Below are positions 25,239 to 33,568 of a stretch of 64,000 bases of DNA, piece by piece (position 1 is the first letter of the stretch; every line of letters begins with the position of its first letter). The position numbers and the translations under genes were made by a program. The stretch is from Acidimicrobiia bacterium. GTDB lineage: Bacteria; Actinomycetota; Acidimicrobiia; Spongiisociales; ZC4RG35. The stretch is taken from positions 62,001-126,000 of the forward strand of contig PKRG01000003.1 in NCBI GenBank assembly GCA_017577575.1, given 5' to 3'. The notes under the pieces are model-generated. The model saw only the letters and a program-made list of their open reading frames with translations. It ran no database searches and had not been told where the DNA came from.

Positions 25239-26107
25239 GCCAACACCACCTCCGGCCGGGACTGGCGGCCGGAGCGACGGTACACGGCGATGAGGCGGCC
25301 AGTCTCGTCGAGGACGGCGACGGGGACGTCCTCGGGGATGTCGGCCACCGGCCCGGTCCCGAACTTGGCGCCGTGGGCGACTCCTCGGGCCACCGCCTCG
25401 TCGACCGTCACCTGCGGCAGGTCCGACAGCGCCTCCGCCGGCGTCAGCAGGTGGTCCTCCCAGGCATCGAGGTGATCCACGGGCACCGCCCGATCCAGGC
25501 CCAGCGACCCGACGCGGAGCCGACGGAGGGCGATGAGGTGGGCGCGCCCGCCCAAGGCGCGGGCGATGTCGTCGACGAGAGACCGCACGTAGGTGCCCTT
25601 GCCGCACACGACCCGGAACGACACCTCCGGGTAGGGGCCGGGTGCGAAGTCGGTCATCTCCAACTCGTAGACGTCGACCATCCGGGCTTCCCGCTCCACG
25701 GTCTCGCCCCGGCGGGCGATCTCGTACAGGCGCTCGCCTCCGACCTTGAGCGCAGAGACCATCGGAGGGAGCTGTTCGATCCTCCCGACGAACCGGGGGA
25801 CCACCGCTTCGATGTCTGCGGCGGTGATGTCCATAGGCTCCTGTTCCAGGATCGCCCCGTCGGCGTCCAGGGTGTCGGTGGCGACGCCGAAGCGGCCCAC
25901 CCCGACGTATTCCTTCGGGAGCTCTTGGACGAATCGGATCAGGCGGGTGACGCGGCCGATCGCCACGACCACCACCCCGGTCGCCATCGGATCGAGCGTG
26001 CCGGCGTGGCCCACCTTCTTGACGCCCGTGACCCGGCGCACGCGGGCCACGACGTCGTGGCTGGTCATGCCGCCCGCCTTGTCGACGACGAGGAACCCCT
26101 CAACCAT
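25235..26107 (-). CDS. truB: tRNA pseudouridine(55) synthase
   Basis: 290 residues starting MVEGFLVVDKAGGMTSHD. The catalytic block HAGTLDPMATGVV contains the nucleophilic Asp, and GKGTYVRSL is conserved. It makes pseudouridine 55 in the T loop of tRNAs. It overlaps nrnA by eight bases and ribF by four, as part of a tightly packed operon. The longer upstream frame is a shadow inside nrnA. Confidence 0.97.
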   Translation of the reverse strand: MVEGFLVVDKAGGMTSHDVVARVRRVTGVKKVGHAGTLDPMATGVVVVAIGRVTRLIRFVQELPKEYVGVGRFGVATDTLDADGAILEQEPMDITAADIEAVVPRFVGRIEQLPPMVSALKVGGERLYEIARRGETVEREARMVDVYELEMTDFAPGPYPEVSFRVVCGKGTYVRSLVDDIARALGGRAHLIALRRLRVGSLGLDRAVPVDHLDAWEDHLLTPAEALSDLPQVTVDEAVARGVAHGAKFGTGPVADIPEDVPVAVLDETGRLIAVYRRSGRQSRPEVVLA

Positions 26108-27065
26108 GCGGGAGGCGCTCTCTGACCGCGGCCACCGCGTCCTCGGGGCTGCCCGCGAACGTGAAGCCGGAGGCGTTGTGGTGGCCTCCACCGCCCATCG
26201 CCGCGGCGATGGCGCCCACGTCCACGCGGCCCCGGGAACGGAGCGACACCCTGACGGTGGCCTCGTCGACCACCTTGACCAGGGCGGCGACGTCGGATTC
26301 GACGGGGAGGCGGATCAGGTCGATCAAGCCGTCCACGTCGCCGCGGGTGACCCCGGCCCCTTCGATGTCCTCGGGATGGAGCACCGACCAGACGAACCTC
26401 CGGTCCGCCTCGAGGACGGCCCGCCCCGTCACCTTGGACACGACCGCCAGGTACCCGAACGGCGCCTCCTCGAACATGTGCTGGCCGATCTGTTCGGGCC
26501 GGGCCCCGGCGGCCACCAACTGGGCGGCGGCGTGGAGCGTGGGCGGCCGCGTGTTGGAGTACTGGAACCGGCCGGTGTCGGTGACGATGCCGGTGAGGAG
26601 AGCCGTGGCGACGGTGGGGGTGATCGGCCAGCCGATGCGACGGAGGAGGGCCAGCGTGATCTCCGCGGTGGAAGAGACGTGCGGCTCCACCAGGGCGATG
26701 TCGCCGAAACCCTCGTTGGTGACGTGGTGGTCGACGACGACCACGGTCCCCGCCCCCTTGGCGACCGACCCCAGCTCTCCTAGCCGGTCCGGCGAGCCGG
26801 TGTCGAAGGCGATGAACAGCTCGGGGTCCGACGGCACGCGGTCGGGCGGCACCAGGCGGTCGAGCGGCAGGTACCGGTAGATGTCGGGGAGCTCGAAAGG
26901 CGTGCCGAACGAGGCCCACACTTCCTTGCCGGCGTCGCCGGCGGCGACGGCCATGGCGAGCATCGACCCGAGGGCGTCCCCGTCGGGGCCCACGTGGCAG
27001 GCCATGGCGATCTTCGAGGCGCTGCGGATGGCTTCGGCTGCTTCGGCGAGCTTTTCTTTGTCCAC
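26100..27065 (-). CDS. nrnA: DHH/DHHA1 phosphoesterase, NrnA-type oligoribonuclease / pAp phosphatase
   Basis: 321 residues. The DHH domain has HVGPDGDALGS and VVDHHVTN for metal binding; the C-terminal DHHA1 domain has GGGGHHNASGF. NrnA-type enzymes degrade short RNA oligonucleotides and pAp. The GTG start shares one base with the rbfA stop (TAGTG). Its place between rbfA and truB is common in actinobacteria and firmicutes. Confidence 0.93.
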   Translation of the reverse strand: MDKEKLAEAAEAIRSASKIAMACHVGPDGDALGSMLAMAVAAGDAGKEVWASFGTPFELPDIYRYLPLDRLVPPDRVPSDPELFIAFDTGSPDRLGELGSVAKGAGTVVVVDHHVTNEGFGDIALVEPHVSSTAEITLALLRRIGWPITPTVATALLTGIVTDTGRFQYSNTRPPTLHAAAQLVAAGARPEQIGQHMFEEAPFGYLAVVSKVTGRAVLEADRRFVWSVLHPEDIEGAGVTRGDVDGLIDLIRLPVESDVAALVKVVDEATVRVSLRSRGRVDVGAIAAAMGGGGHHNASGFTFAGSPEDAVAAVRERLPHG

Positions 27066-27424
27066 TATCTCTCCTCCGGCTGGGGCCCGTCTGTGGCGAT
27101 GCGCCGGAGGATGCTGTCGATCCGGTCGCCGTGGACGACACCCGAGTCGAGGGCGAATTCGAGATGCGGCGTGTACTTCATCCGCACCTGGCGACCGACG
27201 GCGGATTGCAGCCGGGGTGCGGCCTTGGTGAGAGCCGCCACGGCTTCCTCTCCCCGGCTGAGATCCAGCGTCGAGATGTAGACCACTGCCCGGCGCAGGT
27301 CAGGGCTCGTCTCGACGGCGGTGACCGACACCATCTCGACCCTCGGGTCGGTGAGGCGCTCGATCTCGTCGGCCAGCACCTCCCGAAGGATCGAGTTCAC
27401 TTTCCGCATCCGGGGCGTCGCCAT
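27065..27424 (-). CDS. rbfA: Ribosome-binding factor A
   Basis: 119 residues with the single KH-like RbfA fold: RKVNSILREVLADEI at the N-terminus, the DPRVEMVSVTAVE strand, and VRMKYTPHLEFALD near the end. It helps mature the 30S subunit and the 16S 5' end. It abuts ylxP upstream and nrnA downstream by one base each, so it is translationally coupled in the infB operon. Confidence 0.96.
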   Translation of the reverse strand: MATPRMRKVNSILREVLADEIERLTDPRVEMVSVTAVETSPDLRRAVVYISTLDLSRGEEAVAALTKAAPRLQSAVGRQVRMKYTPHLEFALDSGVVHGDRIDSILRRIATDGPQPEER

Positions 27425-27714
27425 CAGGGCTCCTCCAGGTAGGAGACGGCCAGTTCGAGCAGTTCGATGTCCACCTGCTCGTCAAAGTAGCGCCGGATGC
27501 GCTCGATCAGTGAGTCCAATTGCGTTGCGTCCGGGGCGACGATCGCCACCCCGAGCGAGGCCCGCTGCCAGTAGTCGTGGTTTCCGACCTCGGCGATGCT
27601 GAGCGAAGCCAGCTTCCGCAGCCGCTCGACATGGGGGCGGAGCACCGCCCTCTTGCTCTTGAGCGACTGCGCCGCCGGTATGTGGAGCTCCAGACGGACG
27701 GCGCAACTGTGCAT
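27424..27714 (-). CDS. ylxP: YlxP/DUF503 family protein
   Basis: 96 residues matching DUF503: LELHIPAAQSLKSKRAVL, then AEVGNHDYWQRASLGVAIV, and a C-terminal helix. The family is nearly always found between infB and rbfA, as here, and is linked to ribosome assembly, though its role is poorly defined. It lies seven bases after infB. Confidence 0.92.
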   Translation of the reverse strand: MHSCAVRLELHIPAAQSLKSKRAVLRPHVERLRKLASLSIAEVGNHDYWQRASLGVAIVAPDATQLDSLIERIRRYFDEQVDIELLELAVSYLEEP

Positions 27715-27721
27715 CTACTCG

Positions 27722-29806
27722 TCAAGTGCGGGCGATCTCTCGGATCTCGTAGACCTCGATGAGGTCGCCCTCCTTGATGTCGTTGAAGTTGGCCAGGCCG
27801 ATACCGCACTCGAAGCCCTGGGACACCTCGCGAACGTCGTCCTTGAACCGCTTGAGCGAGTCGATGGTCCCGTCGTAGGTGACGACTCCGGCGCGCAGCA
27901 GCCGGGCACGGGCACCGCGCTGGACCACGCCTTCGGTGACGTAGCAACCGGCGACGGCTCCGACCCGGGGAACCCGGAACACGGCCCGGACCTCGGCGGT
28001 GCCGAGCACGACTTCCTGCTCCTCGGGGGCGAGCTGGCCCACCAGGAGCTGTTCGATCTCGTCCAGCAGCTCGTAGATGACGCTGTAGGTGCGGATCTCG
28101 ATCCCCAGGCGCTCGGCTGCCTTGCGGGCACCCGGCTCCGGACGCACGTTGAAGCCGACGATGACGGAGTCGGTGACGTCGGCGAGGTTGACGTCGTTCT
28201 CGTTGATGCCCCCCACCGCCCCGTGGACGATCTCGATCTTGCCGCCTTCGCGGGTGATCTTGCCGATCGACTCCCGGAGCGCCTCGAGCGACCCCTGGGC
28301 GTCGGCTTTGACGATGACCCGCAGGGTGGCGTCCTCGGAGCGGAGTTGTTCGAGCAGGCTCTCGAGCCGCTCCCGGGCGGTCGGGATCTTCTGCTCCTCC
28401 TGGCGGATCGCCTCCATCCGCTCTTGGGCGATGGCCCGGGCTTCCTTCTCGTTCTTGACGACCTCGAAGAAGTCACCGGCGGCGGGCACGTCCTCCCAGC
28501 CCATGATCTGCACGGGCGTGGAGGGACCTGCCTGCTTGATCCGGCCCCCGGTGTCGTCGGTCATCGCCCGCACACGACCGGCCACCGGGCCGGCGACGAA
28601 GGCGTCGCCTTGCTTGAGAGTGCCCCGCTGCACGATCACCGTTGCGACCGGGCCCCGGCCCCGTTCCAGCTGAGCTTCCACCACCACGCCCGAGGCCGGC
28701 GCCTTGGGGTTGGCCCGGTAGTCCTCGAGCTGGGCAACCAGGTCGATGATCTCGAGCAAATCCTGGACGCCTTCGCCGGTGAGGGCGCTGACTTCGACGC
28801 TGGGGATGTCGCCGCCCAGTTCTTCGGTGATGACCTCGTGCTCGGCGAGCTCGGCGCGGACCCGCATGGGGTCGGCGCCGGGCGCGTCCATCTTGTTGAT
28901 GGCCACGACCATGCGGACACCGGCGGCCTTGGCGTGGGAGATCGCTTCGATGGTCTGGGGCATGACGCCGTCGTCGGCGGCGACGACCAGCACGACGATG
29001 TCGGTGATGTTGGCACCGCGGGCCCGGAGGGCGGTGAAGGCCTCGTGGCCCGGGGTGTCGATGAAGGTGATCTTCCTGCCCTCCACCTCGACCTGGTAGG
29101 CGCCGATGTGCTGGGTGATGCCGCCTTCCTCGCCTCCGGCGACGTTGGTCTTGCGGATGCGGTCGAGGAGGGTGGTCTTGCCGTGGTCGACGTGGCCCAT
29201 CACGGCGACGACCGGGGGACGCGGAACGAGGTCTTCTTCCTTGTCGTCGAACTCGGGTCGCTCGGCGACGGCGGGGGCGGCGGGCTCTTCGGCGGCGGAC
29301 GGCTGGCGAACGTCGACGATGACGCCGAAGCCCTCGGCGACCTCTTCCATCAGGTCTTCCGGCATCACCGCGGTGGCCCCGACGGGCCGGCCGCGGGTGA
29401 GAAGGGCGCGCACGACTTCGGAGGCGGGCTGACCGATGGCGGCGGCGAACTCCTCCACCGTCATGCCGGCCTCGACCTCGGCGATCTGGACGTCCTCGTC
29501 GGCCGTCTCCTGCGGCTCTTCAGCCGGCGCCGCCTCGGCCTCGGCCGTCTCGGGCTCCGGCTCGGCGGAAGCCTCCTCGGCGACCGCTTCCTCGGCGACC
29601 GCTTCCTCGGCAGTTGCTTCGTCGGTCTCGGTCGTCGATGCGCCGCCACCGTCGGCGAGCGCCATGGTGACCAGCTCCACCTCGGCCTCGTCGAGGCCGG
29701 AGGAGGCGGTCTTGACGTTCAACCCCAGCTCGATCGCCTGTTCGAGGACCTCTTTGGAATCGACCCCCAGATCGCGCGCTAGCTCGTAAACCCGTGTCTT
29801 CGCCAC
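27722..29806 (-). CDS. infB: Translation initiation factor IF-2
   Basis: 694 residues, on the short side because the N-terminal region is brief. It begins with the IF2-N motif (RVYELARDLGVDSKEVLE), followed by an acidic Ala/Glu stretch (about residues 60-110). The G domain has GHVDHGKTTLLD, DTPGHEAFT and NKMD. Domains II, III and C2 (fMet-tRNA binding) complete it. It starts 12 bases after nusA; the ylxR gene often found between them is absent here. Confidence 0.98.
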   Translation of the reverse strand: MAKTRVYELARDLGVDSKEVLEQAIELGLNVKTASSGLDEAEVELVTMALADGGGASTTETDEATAEEAVAEEAVAEEASAEPEPETAEAEAAPAEEPQETADEDVQIAEVEAGMTVEEFAAAIGQPASEVVRALLTRGRPVGATAVMPEDLMEEVAEGFGVIVDVRQPSAAEEPAAPAVAERPEFDDKEEDLVPRPPVVAVMGHVDHGKTTLLDRIRKTNVAGGEEGGITQHIGAYQVEVEGRKITFIDTPGHEAFTALRARGANITDIVVLVVAADDGVMPQTIEAISHAKAAGVRMVVAINKMDAPGADPMRVRAELAEHEVITEELGGDIPSVEVSALTGEGVQDLLEIIDLVAQLEDYRANPKAPASGVVVEAQLERGRGPVATVIVQRGTLKQGDAFVAGPVAGRVRAMTDDTGGRIKQAGPSTPVQIMGWEDVPAAGDFFEVVKNEKEARAIAQERMEAIRQEEQKIPTARERLESLLEQLRSEDATLRVIVKADAQGSLEALRESIGKITREGGKIEIVHGAVGGINENDVNLADVTDSVIVGFNVRPEPGARKAAERLGIEIRTYSVIYELLDEIEQLLVGQLAPEEQEVVLGTAEVRAVFRVPRVGAVAGCYVTEGVVQRGARARLLRAGVVTYDGTIDSLKRFKDDVREVSQGFECGIGLANFNDIKEGDLIEVYEIREIART

Positions 29807-29818
29807 TCTTTCTCCAAC

Positions 29819-31015
29819 TCAGTCTTCTTCTTCGCCAGCTTCCGCTTCGACATCTTCCGGCTCGTCGTCGACGACCGCTTCCTCCTCGGCCGGGGCCTCG
29901 GCGCCTTCCTCACCCTCCGTGACATCGGAGCCCTCGCTGGCGGTGTCATCGAGGGCCTCCTGCGGGACTTCTGCGGTCTCGGTCGCCTCGGCCGTGGCCT
30001 CCGCTCCGCCGGCTTCCGCTTCTGCGGCGGCTTCGGCCTCCTCCTCGTCCTCCCGGTCGGAGCGGATGTCGATCTTGTAGCCGGTGAGGCGGGCGGCCAG
30101 GCGAGCGTTCTGGCCTTCCTTGCCGATGGCGAGCGACAGCTGGTGCTCGCTCACGATCACCGTAGCGGTCTTCGTCTCCTCATCGATATGCACCTCGCGC
30201 ACGCGGGCCGGCCCGAGTGCCTCGGCGATGAACTCGGCGGGGTTCTCACGCCACTGGACGACGTCCACCTTCTCGCCGCGCAGCTCGTTGACGACCTGGC
30301 GGACACGCGAGCCGCGGGCTCCCACTGCCGCGCCCTTGGCGTCGACGTTCGGGTCGTGGGACACCACCGCGATCTTCGTGCGATGGCCGGGCTCGCGGGC
30401 GATCGCCACGATTTCGATGGTGCCGTCGGCGAGCTCGGGGACCTCCAGCTCGAGCAGGCGCCGGACCAGGTCCGGGTGGCTGCGGGACACGACGATCTGG
30501 GGGCCCTTGGCGTCGCCCCGCACCTCGACGATCAGCGCCTTCACCCGGTTGCCGCGCTGGAGGCGCTCGTAGGGGATGCGCTCGGACGCCGGCATGATCG
30601 CCTCGGCGTCGCCGAGGTCGAGGATGGCGAAGCGGTTGTCGATCTGCTGAACGATCCCGGTGACGAGGTCGCCTTCCCTCCCCTCGTACAGGTCGTAGAC
30701 CTGCTCGCGCTTGACCTCGCGCAGGCGCTGCTGGATCACCTGCTTGGCGGTCTGGGCGGCGATGCGCCCGAAGTCCTCCGGGGTGTCCTCCCACTCGGCG
30801 ATGACGTTGCCTTCTTCATCGAGCTCTTGGGCATAGACGGTGATGTCGCCGGTCTCGGGGTCGATGGTGACACGCGCCTCCTCGGCCGCACCCGGCGAAC
30901 GCTTGTAGGCGGACACCAGGGCATTAGCCAGGGCATCGAGGATCGCCTCGACGGGCACGCCGCGCTCACGCTCCAACAGCTCGAGAGCGTCCATCACCTG
31001 TGCGTCCATCTGCAT
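29819..31015 (-). CDS. nusA: Transcription termination/antitermination factor NusA
   Basis: 398 residues from ATG 31015, with AGGAG upstream. NusA N-terminal domain, S1 domain (REGDLVTGIVQQIDNRFAI), KH1 (GAAVGARGSRVRQV) and KH2 (LAIGKEGQNARLAA) appear in order. The last 75 residues are extremely acidic (Glu/Ala/Asp-rich), a tail not needed for the core function. It binds RNA polymerase and modulates pausing. It lies 12 bases downstream of rimP, whose leader carries a strong hairpin. Confidence 0.97.
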   Translation of the reverse strand: MQMDAQVMDALELLERERGVPVEAILDALANALVSAYKRSPGAAEEARVTIDPETGDITVYAQELDEEGNVIAEWEDTPEDFGRIAAQTAKQVIQQRLREVKREQVYDLYEGREGDLVTGIVQQIDNRFAILDLGDAEAIMPASERIPYERLQRGNRVKALIVEVRGDAKGPQIVVSRSHPDLVRRLLELEVPELADGTIEIVAIAREPGHRTKIAVVSHDPNVDAKGAAVGARGSRVRQVVNELRGEKVDVVQWRENPAEFIAEALGPARVREVHIDEETKTATVIVSEHQLSLAIGKEGQNARLAARLTGYKIDIRSDREDEEEAEAAAEAEAGGAEATAEATETAEVPQEALDDTASEGSDVTEGEEGAEAPAEEEAVVDDEPEDVEAEAGEEED

Positions 31016-31026
31016 CGTCGTTCTCC

Positions 31027-31500
31027 TCATTTCCCCGGCTTGGGAGACGCCTCCCACCGGAAAACCGTCCGCGCCGAAATCACTGCCTCATATGGATAGC
31101 GGAAACCCGCGCCGTCGACATCGACGGTGACCGCCTCGGCATCCGCAGCCACCAGTGTCCCACGATGGGTGCGGACCTTGCCGTCTTCGTCACGGGCCTT
31201 GATCACCACCTCCCGCCCGACCGACTTCTCGAAATGGCGCGGCCGTTTCAGGGCCCGCTCCAGGCCGGGAGAGGTGACCTCCAACTGATACGGTCCTTCG
31301 AGGTCCGATTCGGCGTCGTAGAGCCGCGAGAGCCCCCGGGAGACCTCGGCTATCCGGTCGAGGTCCAGGCCTTCCCCGTCGATCGTGACCTTGAGGGTCC
31401 GGCCCCGCCCGCGTCCGACCAGTTCGAGATCGTCGAGCTCCAGCCGCTCCGCGGCCAGATATTCGTGGGTGATCTCCCACAACTCGGCTTCCACACTCAT
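31027..31500 (-). CDS. rimP: Ribosome maturation factor RimP
   Basis: 157 residues from ATG 31500 (MSVEAELWEITHEYL), preceded by the purine-rich AAGAGAGAA. The two RimP domains are visible: LVGRGRGRTLKVTID then YQLEVTSPGLERALKRPRHF, the most conserved block. It assists 30S assembly. It is the first gene of the rimP-nusA-infB run. The promoter has a perfect TATAAT box 100 bases upstream, giving a leader long enough for regulation. Confidence 0.94.
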   Translation of the reverse strand: MSVEAELWEITHEYLAAERLELDDLELVGRGRGRTLKVTIDGEGLDLDRIAEVSRGLSRLYDAESDLEGPYQLEVTSPGLERALKRPRHFEKSVGREVVIKARDEDGKVRTHRGTLVAADAEAVTVDVDGAGFRYPYEAVISARTVFRWEASPKPGK

Positions 31501-31544
31501 CTGTCGTTCTCTCTTCGCAGGCACGGCCGGTGTCCACAGCAATA

Positions 31545-31605
31545 AGGTGGGCCAGACGCCCACCTCATGCGAGAAGACCGGTTCAGTTGGCAGGTTCCGA
31601 TTATA
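31545..31605 (-). promoter_or_regulatory. rimP-nusA-infB promoter and leader hairpin
   Basis: On the minus strand a perfect -10 TATAAT is at 31605-31600; no strong -35 is seen. Downstream in the leader, AGGTGGGC and GCCCACCT (31565-31545) form a perfect 8-bp stem with a 5-base loop. There is no full U-tract, so attenuation is only a possibility. Confidence 0.55.
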
Positions 31606-31644
31606 TCGGTCGGTGCCGCCCAAGCCGAACGGATGTGAGCCCGC

Positions 31645-32721
31645 TCAGGGGCGGTTGTCTGCGGCGAATTCCTCCATGAACGCCACCAGGGCTTCCACCG
31701 CCGGCATCTCCGTGGCGGCGTAGATGGAGGCGCGGATTCCGCCCACGCTGCGATGCCCCTTCAGCCCGACGAGGCCCGCTCGCTTCGCCTCGGCGACGAA
31801 CGTGGCCTCCAGCTCCTCAGTGGGGAGCCGCCAGACGACGTTGGTGTGGGACCGGACCGCGGGGTCCACCGGCGAACGGTAGAAGCCGTCGGAGGCGTCG
31901 ATTGCCTGATAGACGAGAGCCGACTTCTCCTCCGAGCGCTTCTGGAGGCCCTCCACTCCGCCCCGCTCTTCCAGATGGCGGAGCACCTTGCCCATCAGAT
32001 ACACCTGGAACATCGGAGGGGTGTTGGCGAGGGAATCGCCTTCCACATGGGTCGCATACCGCAGGTACGCACCCAGCTCGGGGCGGTCCTCGACGGCCGA
32101 CTTGCGGACGAACACCAGCGCCATCCCGGCCGGAGCGAGGTTCTTCTGCACTCCCCCGTAGACGATGTCGTAGAGCCTCCAATCGATCGGGCGGGCCAGG
32201 TAGTCCGACGACATGTCGGCGACGAGCGGGACTCCCAGATCGGGGAAGTCGACCATCCGGATCCCGTTGATGGTCTCGTTCGAGGTCACGTGCAGGTAGC
32301 GGGTGCCGGGGCGGACCTCGATCTCGTCCGGCGCCGGCATGGTCGTGTATCCCGACTCCTTGCCGCTCCACGCCACATAGCCGCCCAGCGCGGCGGCGTC
32401 GGCCAATGCCTTCTCGCCCCACGAGCCGGCGACCACGTAGCCGGCCGTGTTCCCCTCCGACAGGAGGTTCATCGGCACCATCGAGAACTGGAGCGTCGCC
32501 CCGCCCTGCAGGAAGAGGATCTCGAAGTCGTCCGGCGCTCCGGAGACCCGCCGCACCCTCTCCTTGGCGTCGTCGTGGATCGCCTGGTACTCGGCCGAGC
32601 GGTGGCTCATCTCGATGACCGTCATGCCGGTGTCCCCGTACTCGGGGAACTCGTCACGGACCTCTTCGAGGACCTCGAGGGGGAGGGCGCAGGGGCCGGC
32701 TCCGAAGTTGTGGACGCGCAT
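31645..32721 (-). CDS. serC: Phosphoserine aminotransferase
   Basis: 358 residues starting MRVHNFGAGPCALP. Class V aminotransferase features include EMSHRSAEYQAIH, GGATLQFSMVPMNL, ADMSSDYLARP and the PLP lysine in YGGVQKNLAPAG. It makes 3-phosphoserine from phosphohydroxypyruvate in serine synthesis and may also serve pyridoxine synthesis. The start is chosen from the family N-terminus; the longer frame runs into the divergent fdhD. Confidence 0.97.
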   Translation of the reverse strand: MRVHNFGAGPCALPLEVLEEVRDEFPEYGDTGMTVIEMSHRSAEYQAIHDDAKERVRRVSGAPDDFEILFLQGGATLQFSMVPMNLLSEGNTAGYVVAGSWGEKALADAAALGGYVAWSGKESGYTTMPAPDEIEVRPGTRYLHVTSNETINGIRMVDFPDLGVPLVADMSSDYLARPIDWRLYDIVYGGVQKNLAPAGMALVFVRKSAVEDRPELGAYLRYATHVEGDSLANTPPMFQVYLMGKVLRHLEERGGVEGLQKRSEEKSALVYQAIDASDGFYRSPVDPAVRSHTNVVWRLPTEELEATFVAEAKRAGLVGLKGHRSVGGIRASIYAATEMPAVEALVAFMEEFAADNRP

Positions 32722-32763
32722 GCCGCCATGGTGCCACAACGGCTGCGGGCCCAACGCGGGCCC

Positions 32764-32776
32764 TACGCTGGGGCCG
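32764..32776 (+). promoter_or_regulatory. Leaderless promoter -10 for fdhD
   Basis: TACGCT (32764-32769) is seven bases before the ATG at 32777, with no Shine-Dalgarno, in a 55-base divergent gap with serC. Confidence 0.5.
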
Positions 32777-33568
32777 ATGACCGTCGTCAAACGTGCCGTG
32801 ATCGCCGTGGAAGGCGCTGAGGCGGCGGAGCGCCACGACCACCTCGCCGAGGAGGGCCCGCTCGAGATCCGCATGTCCGCCACTCCCCTGGCGGTGCTCA
32901 TGCGCACGCCCGGAGCCGACGCCGATCTGGCACGCGGCTTCGCCCTCACGGAGGGCATCGTGCTCTCTCCCGACGAGATCGCCTCCGTCGAGCCGGTGGG
33001 AGACGGCGACCGGGTGGAGCTGCGCCTCGCTCCCGGGGTGGTCGTCGACCCAGAGAGATTCCGCCGCTCTGCCTACGTCTCCTCGTCGTGCGGCGTGTGC
33101 GGCAAGGCCTCGATCGACGCGGTCCGGGTGGCGGGCCGCAAGCCGCCTCCGGGCCCCCGCCTGGATCCGTCGATGCCGCCGCGGTGGATCGATGCGCTCG
33201 AGGGGTCCCAGCCCGGGTTCGCCCGGTCCGGCGGACTCCACGCCGCCGCCGTGTGCCTTCCCGACGGCACCGTGCTGGCGGCCGCCGAGGACGTCGGCCG
33301 TCACAACGCCGTGGACAAGGCGATCGGGGCGCTCTCGACGCGTAGGTGGCCCTTCGGCGAGGTGGTGCTGGCTGTGTCGGGGAGGATCTCCTTCGAGATC
33401 ACCCAGAAGGCGGCGGTCGTCGGCATCCCGGTGGTCGCCGGCGTCTCGGCGGCATCGTCGCTCGCCGCCGAGTTGGGCGACGAGCTGGGCCTGACGGTCA
33501 TCGGGTTCAACCGGGGGAACCGGTTCGTCGTGTACTCCGGGGCGGACCGCTTGACCGGCCTGGGTTGA
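32777..33568 (+). CDS. fdhD: FdhD, sulfur carrier protein for formate dehydrogenase maturation
   Basis: 263 residues. The sulfur-transferring CxxC is in SSSCGVCGK; other family blocks are GFALTEGI, TGGLHAA-like RSGGLHAAAV and DVGRHNAVDKAIG. FdhD passes sulfur from a cysteine desulfurase to the molybdenum cofactor. No formate dehydrogenase or other molybdoenzyme is in this window, so the target is elsewhere. The stop codon abuts the convergent proS stop. Confidence 0.95.
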   Translation: MTVVKRAVIAVEGAEAAERHDHLAEEGPLEIRMSATPLAVLMRTPGADADLARGFALTEGIVLSPDEIASVEPVGDGDRVELRLAPGVVVDPERFRRSAYVSSSCGVCGKASIDAVRVAGRKPPPGPRLDPSMPPRWIDALEGSQPGFARSGGLHAAAVCLPDGTVLAAAEDVGRHNAVDKAIGALSTRRWPFGEVVLAVSGRISFEITQKAAVVGIPVVAGVSAASSLAAELGDELGLTVIGFNRGNRFVVYSGADRLTGLG

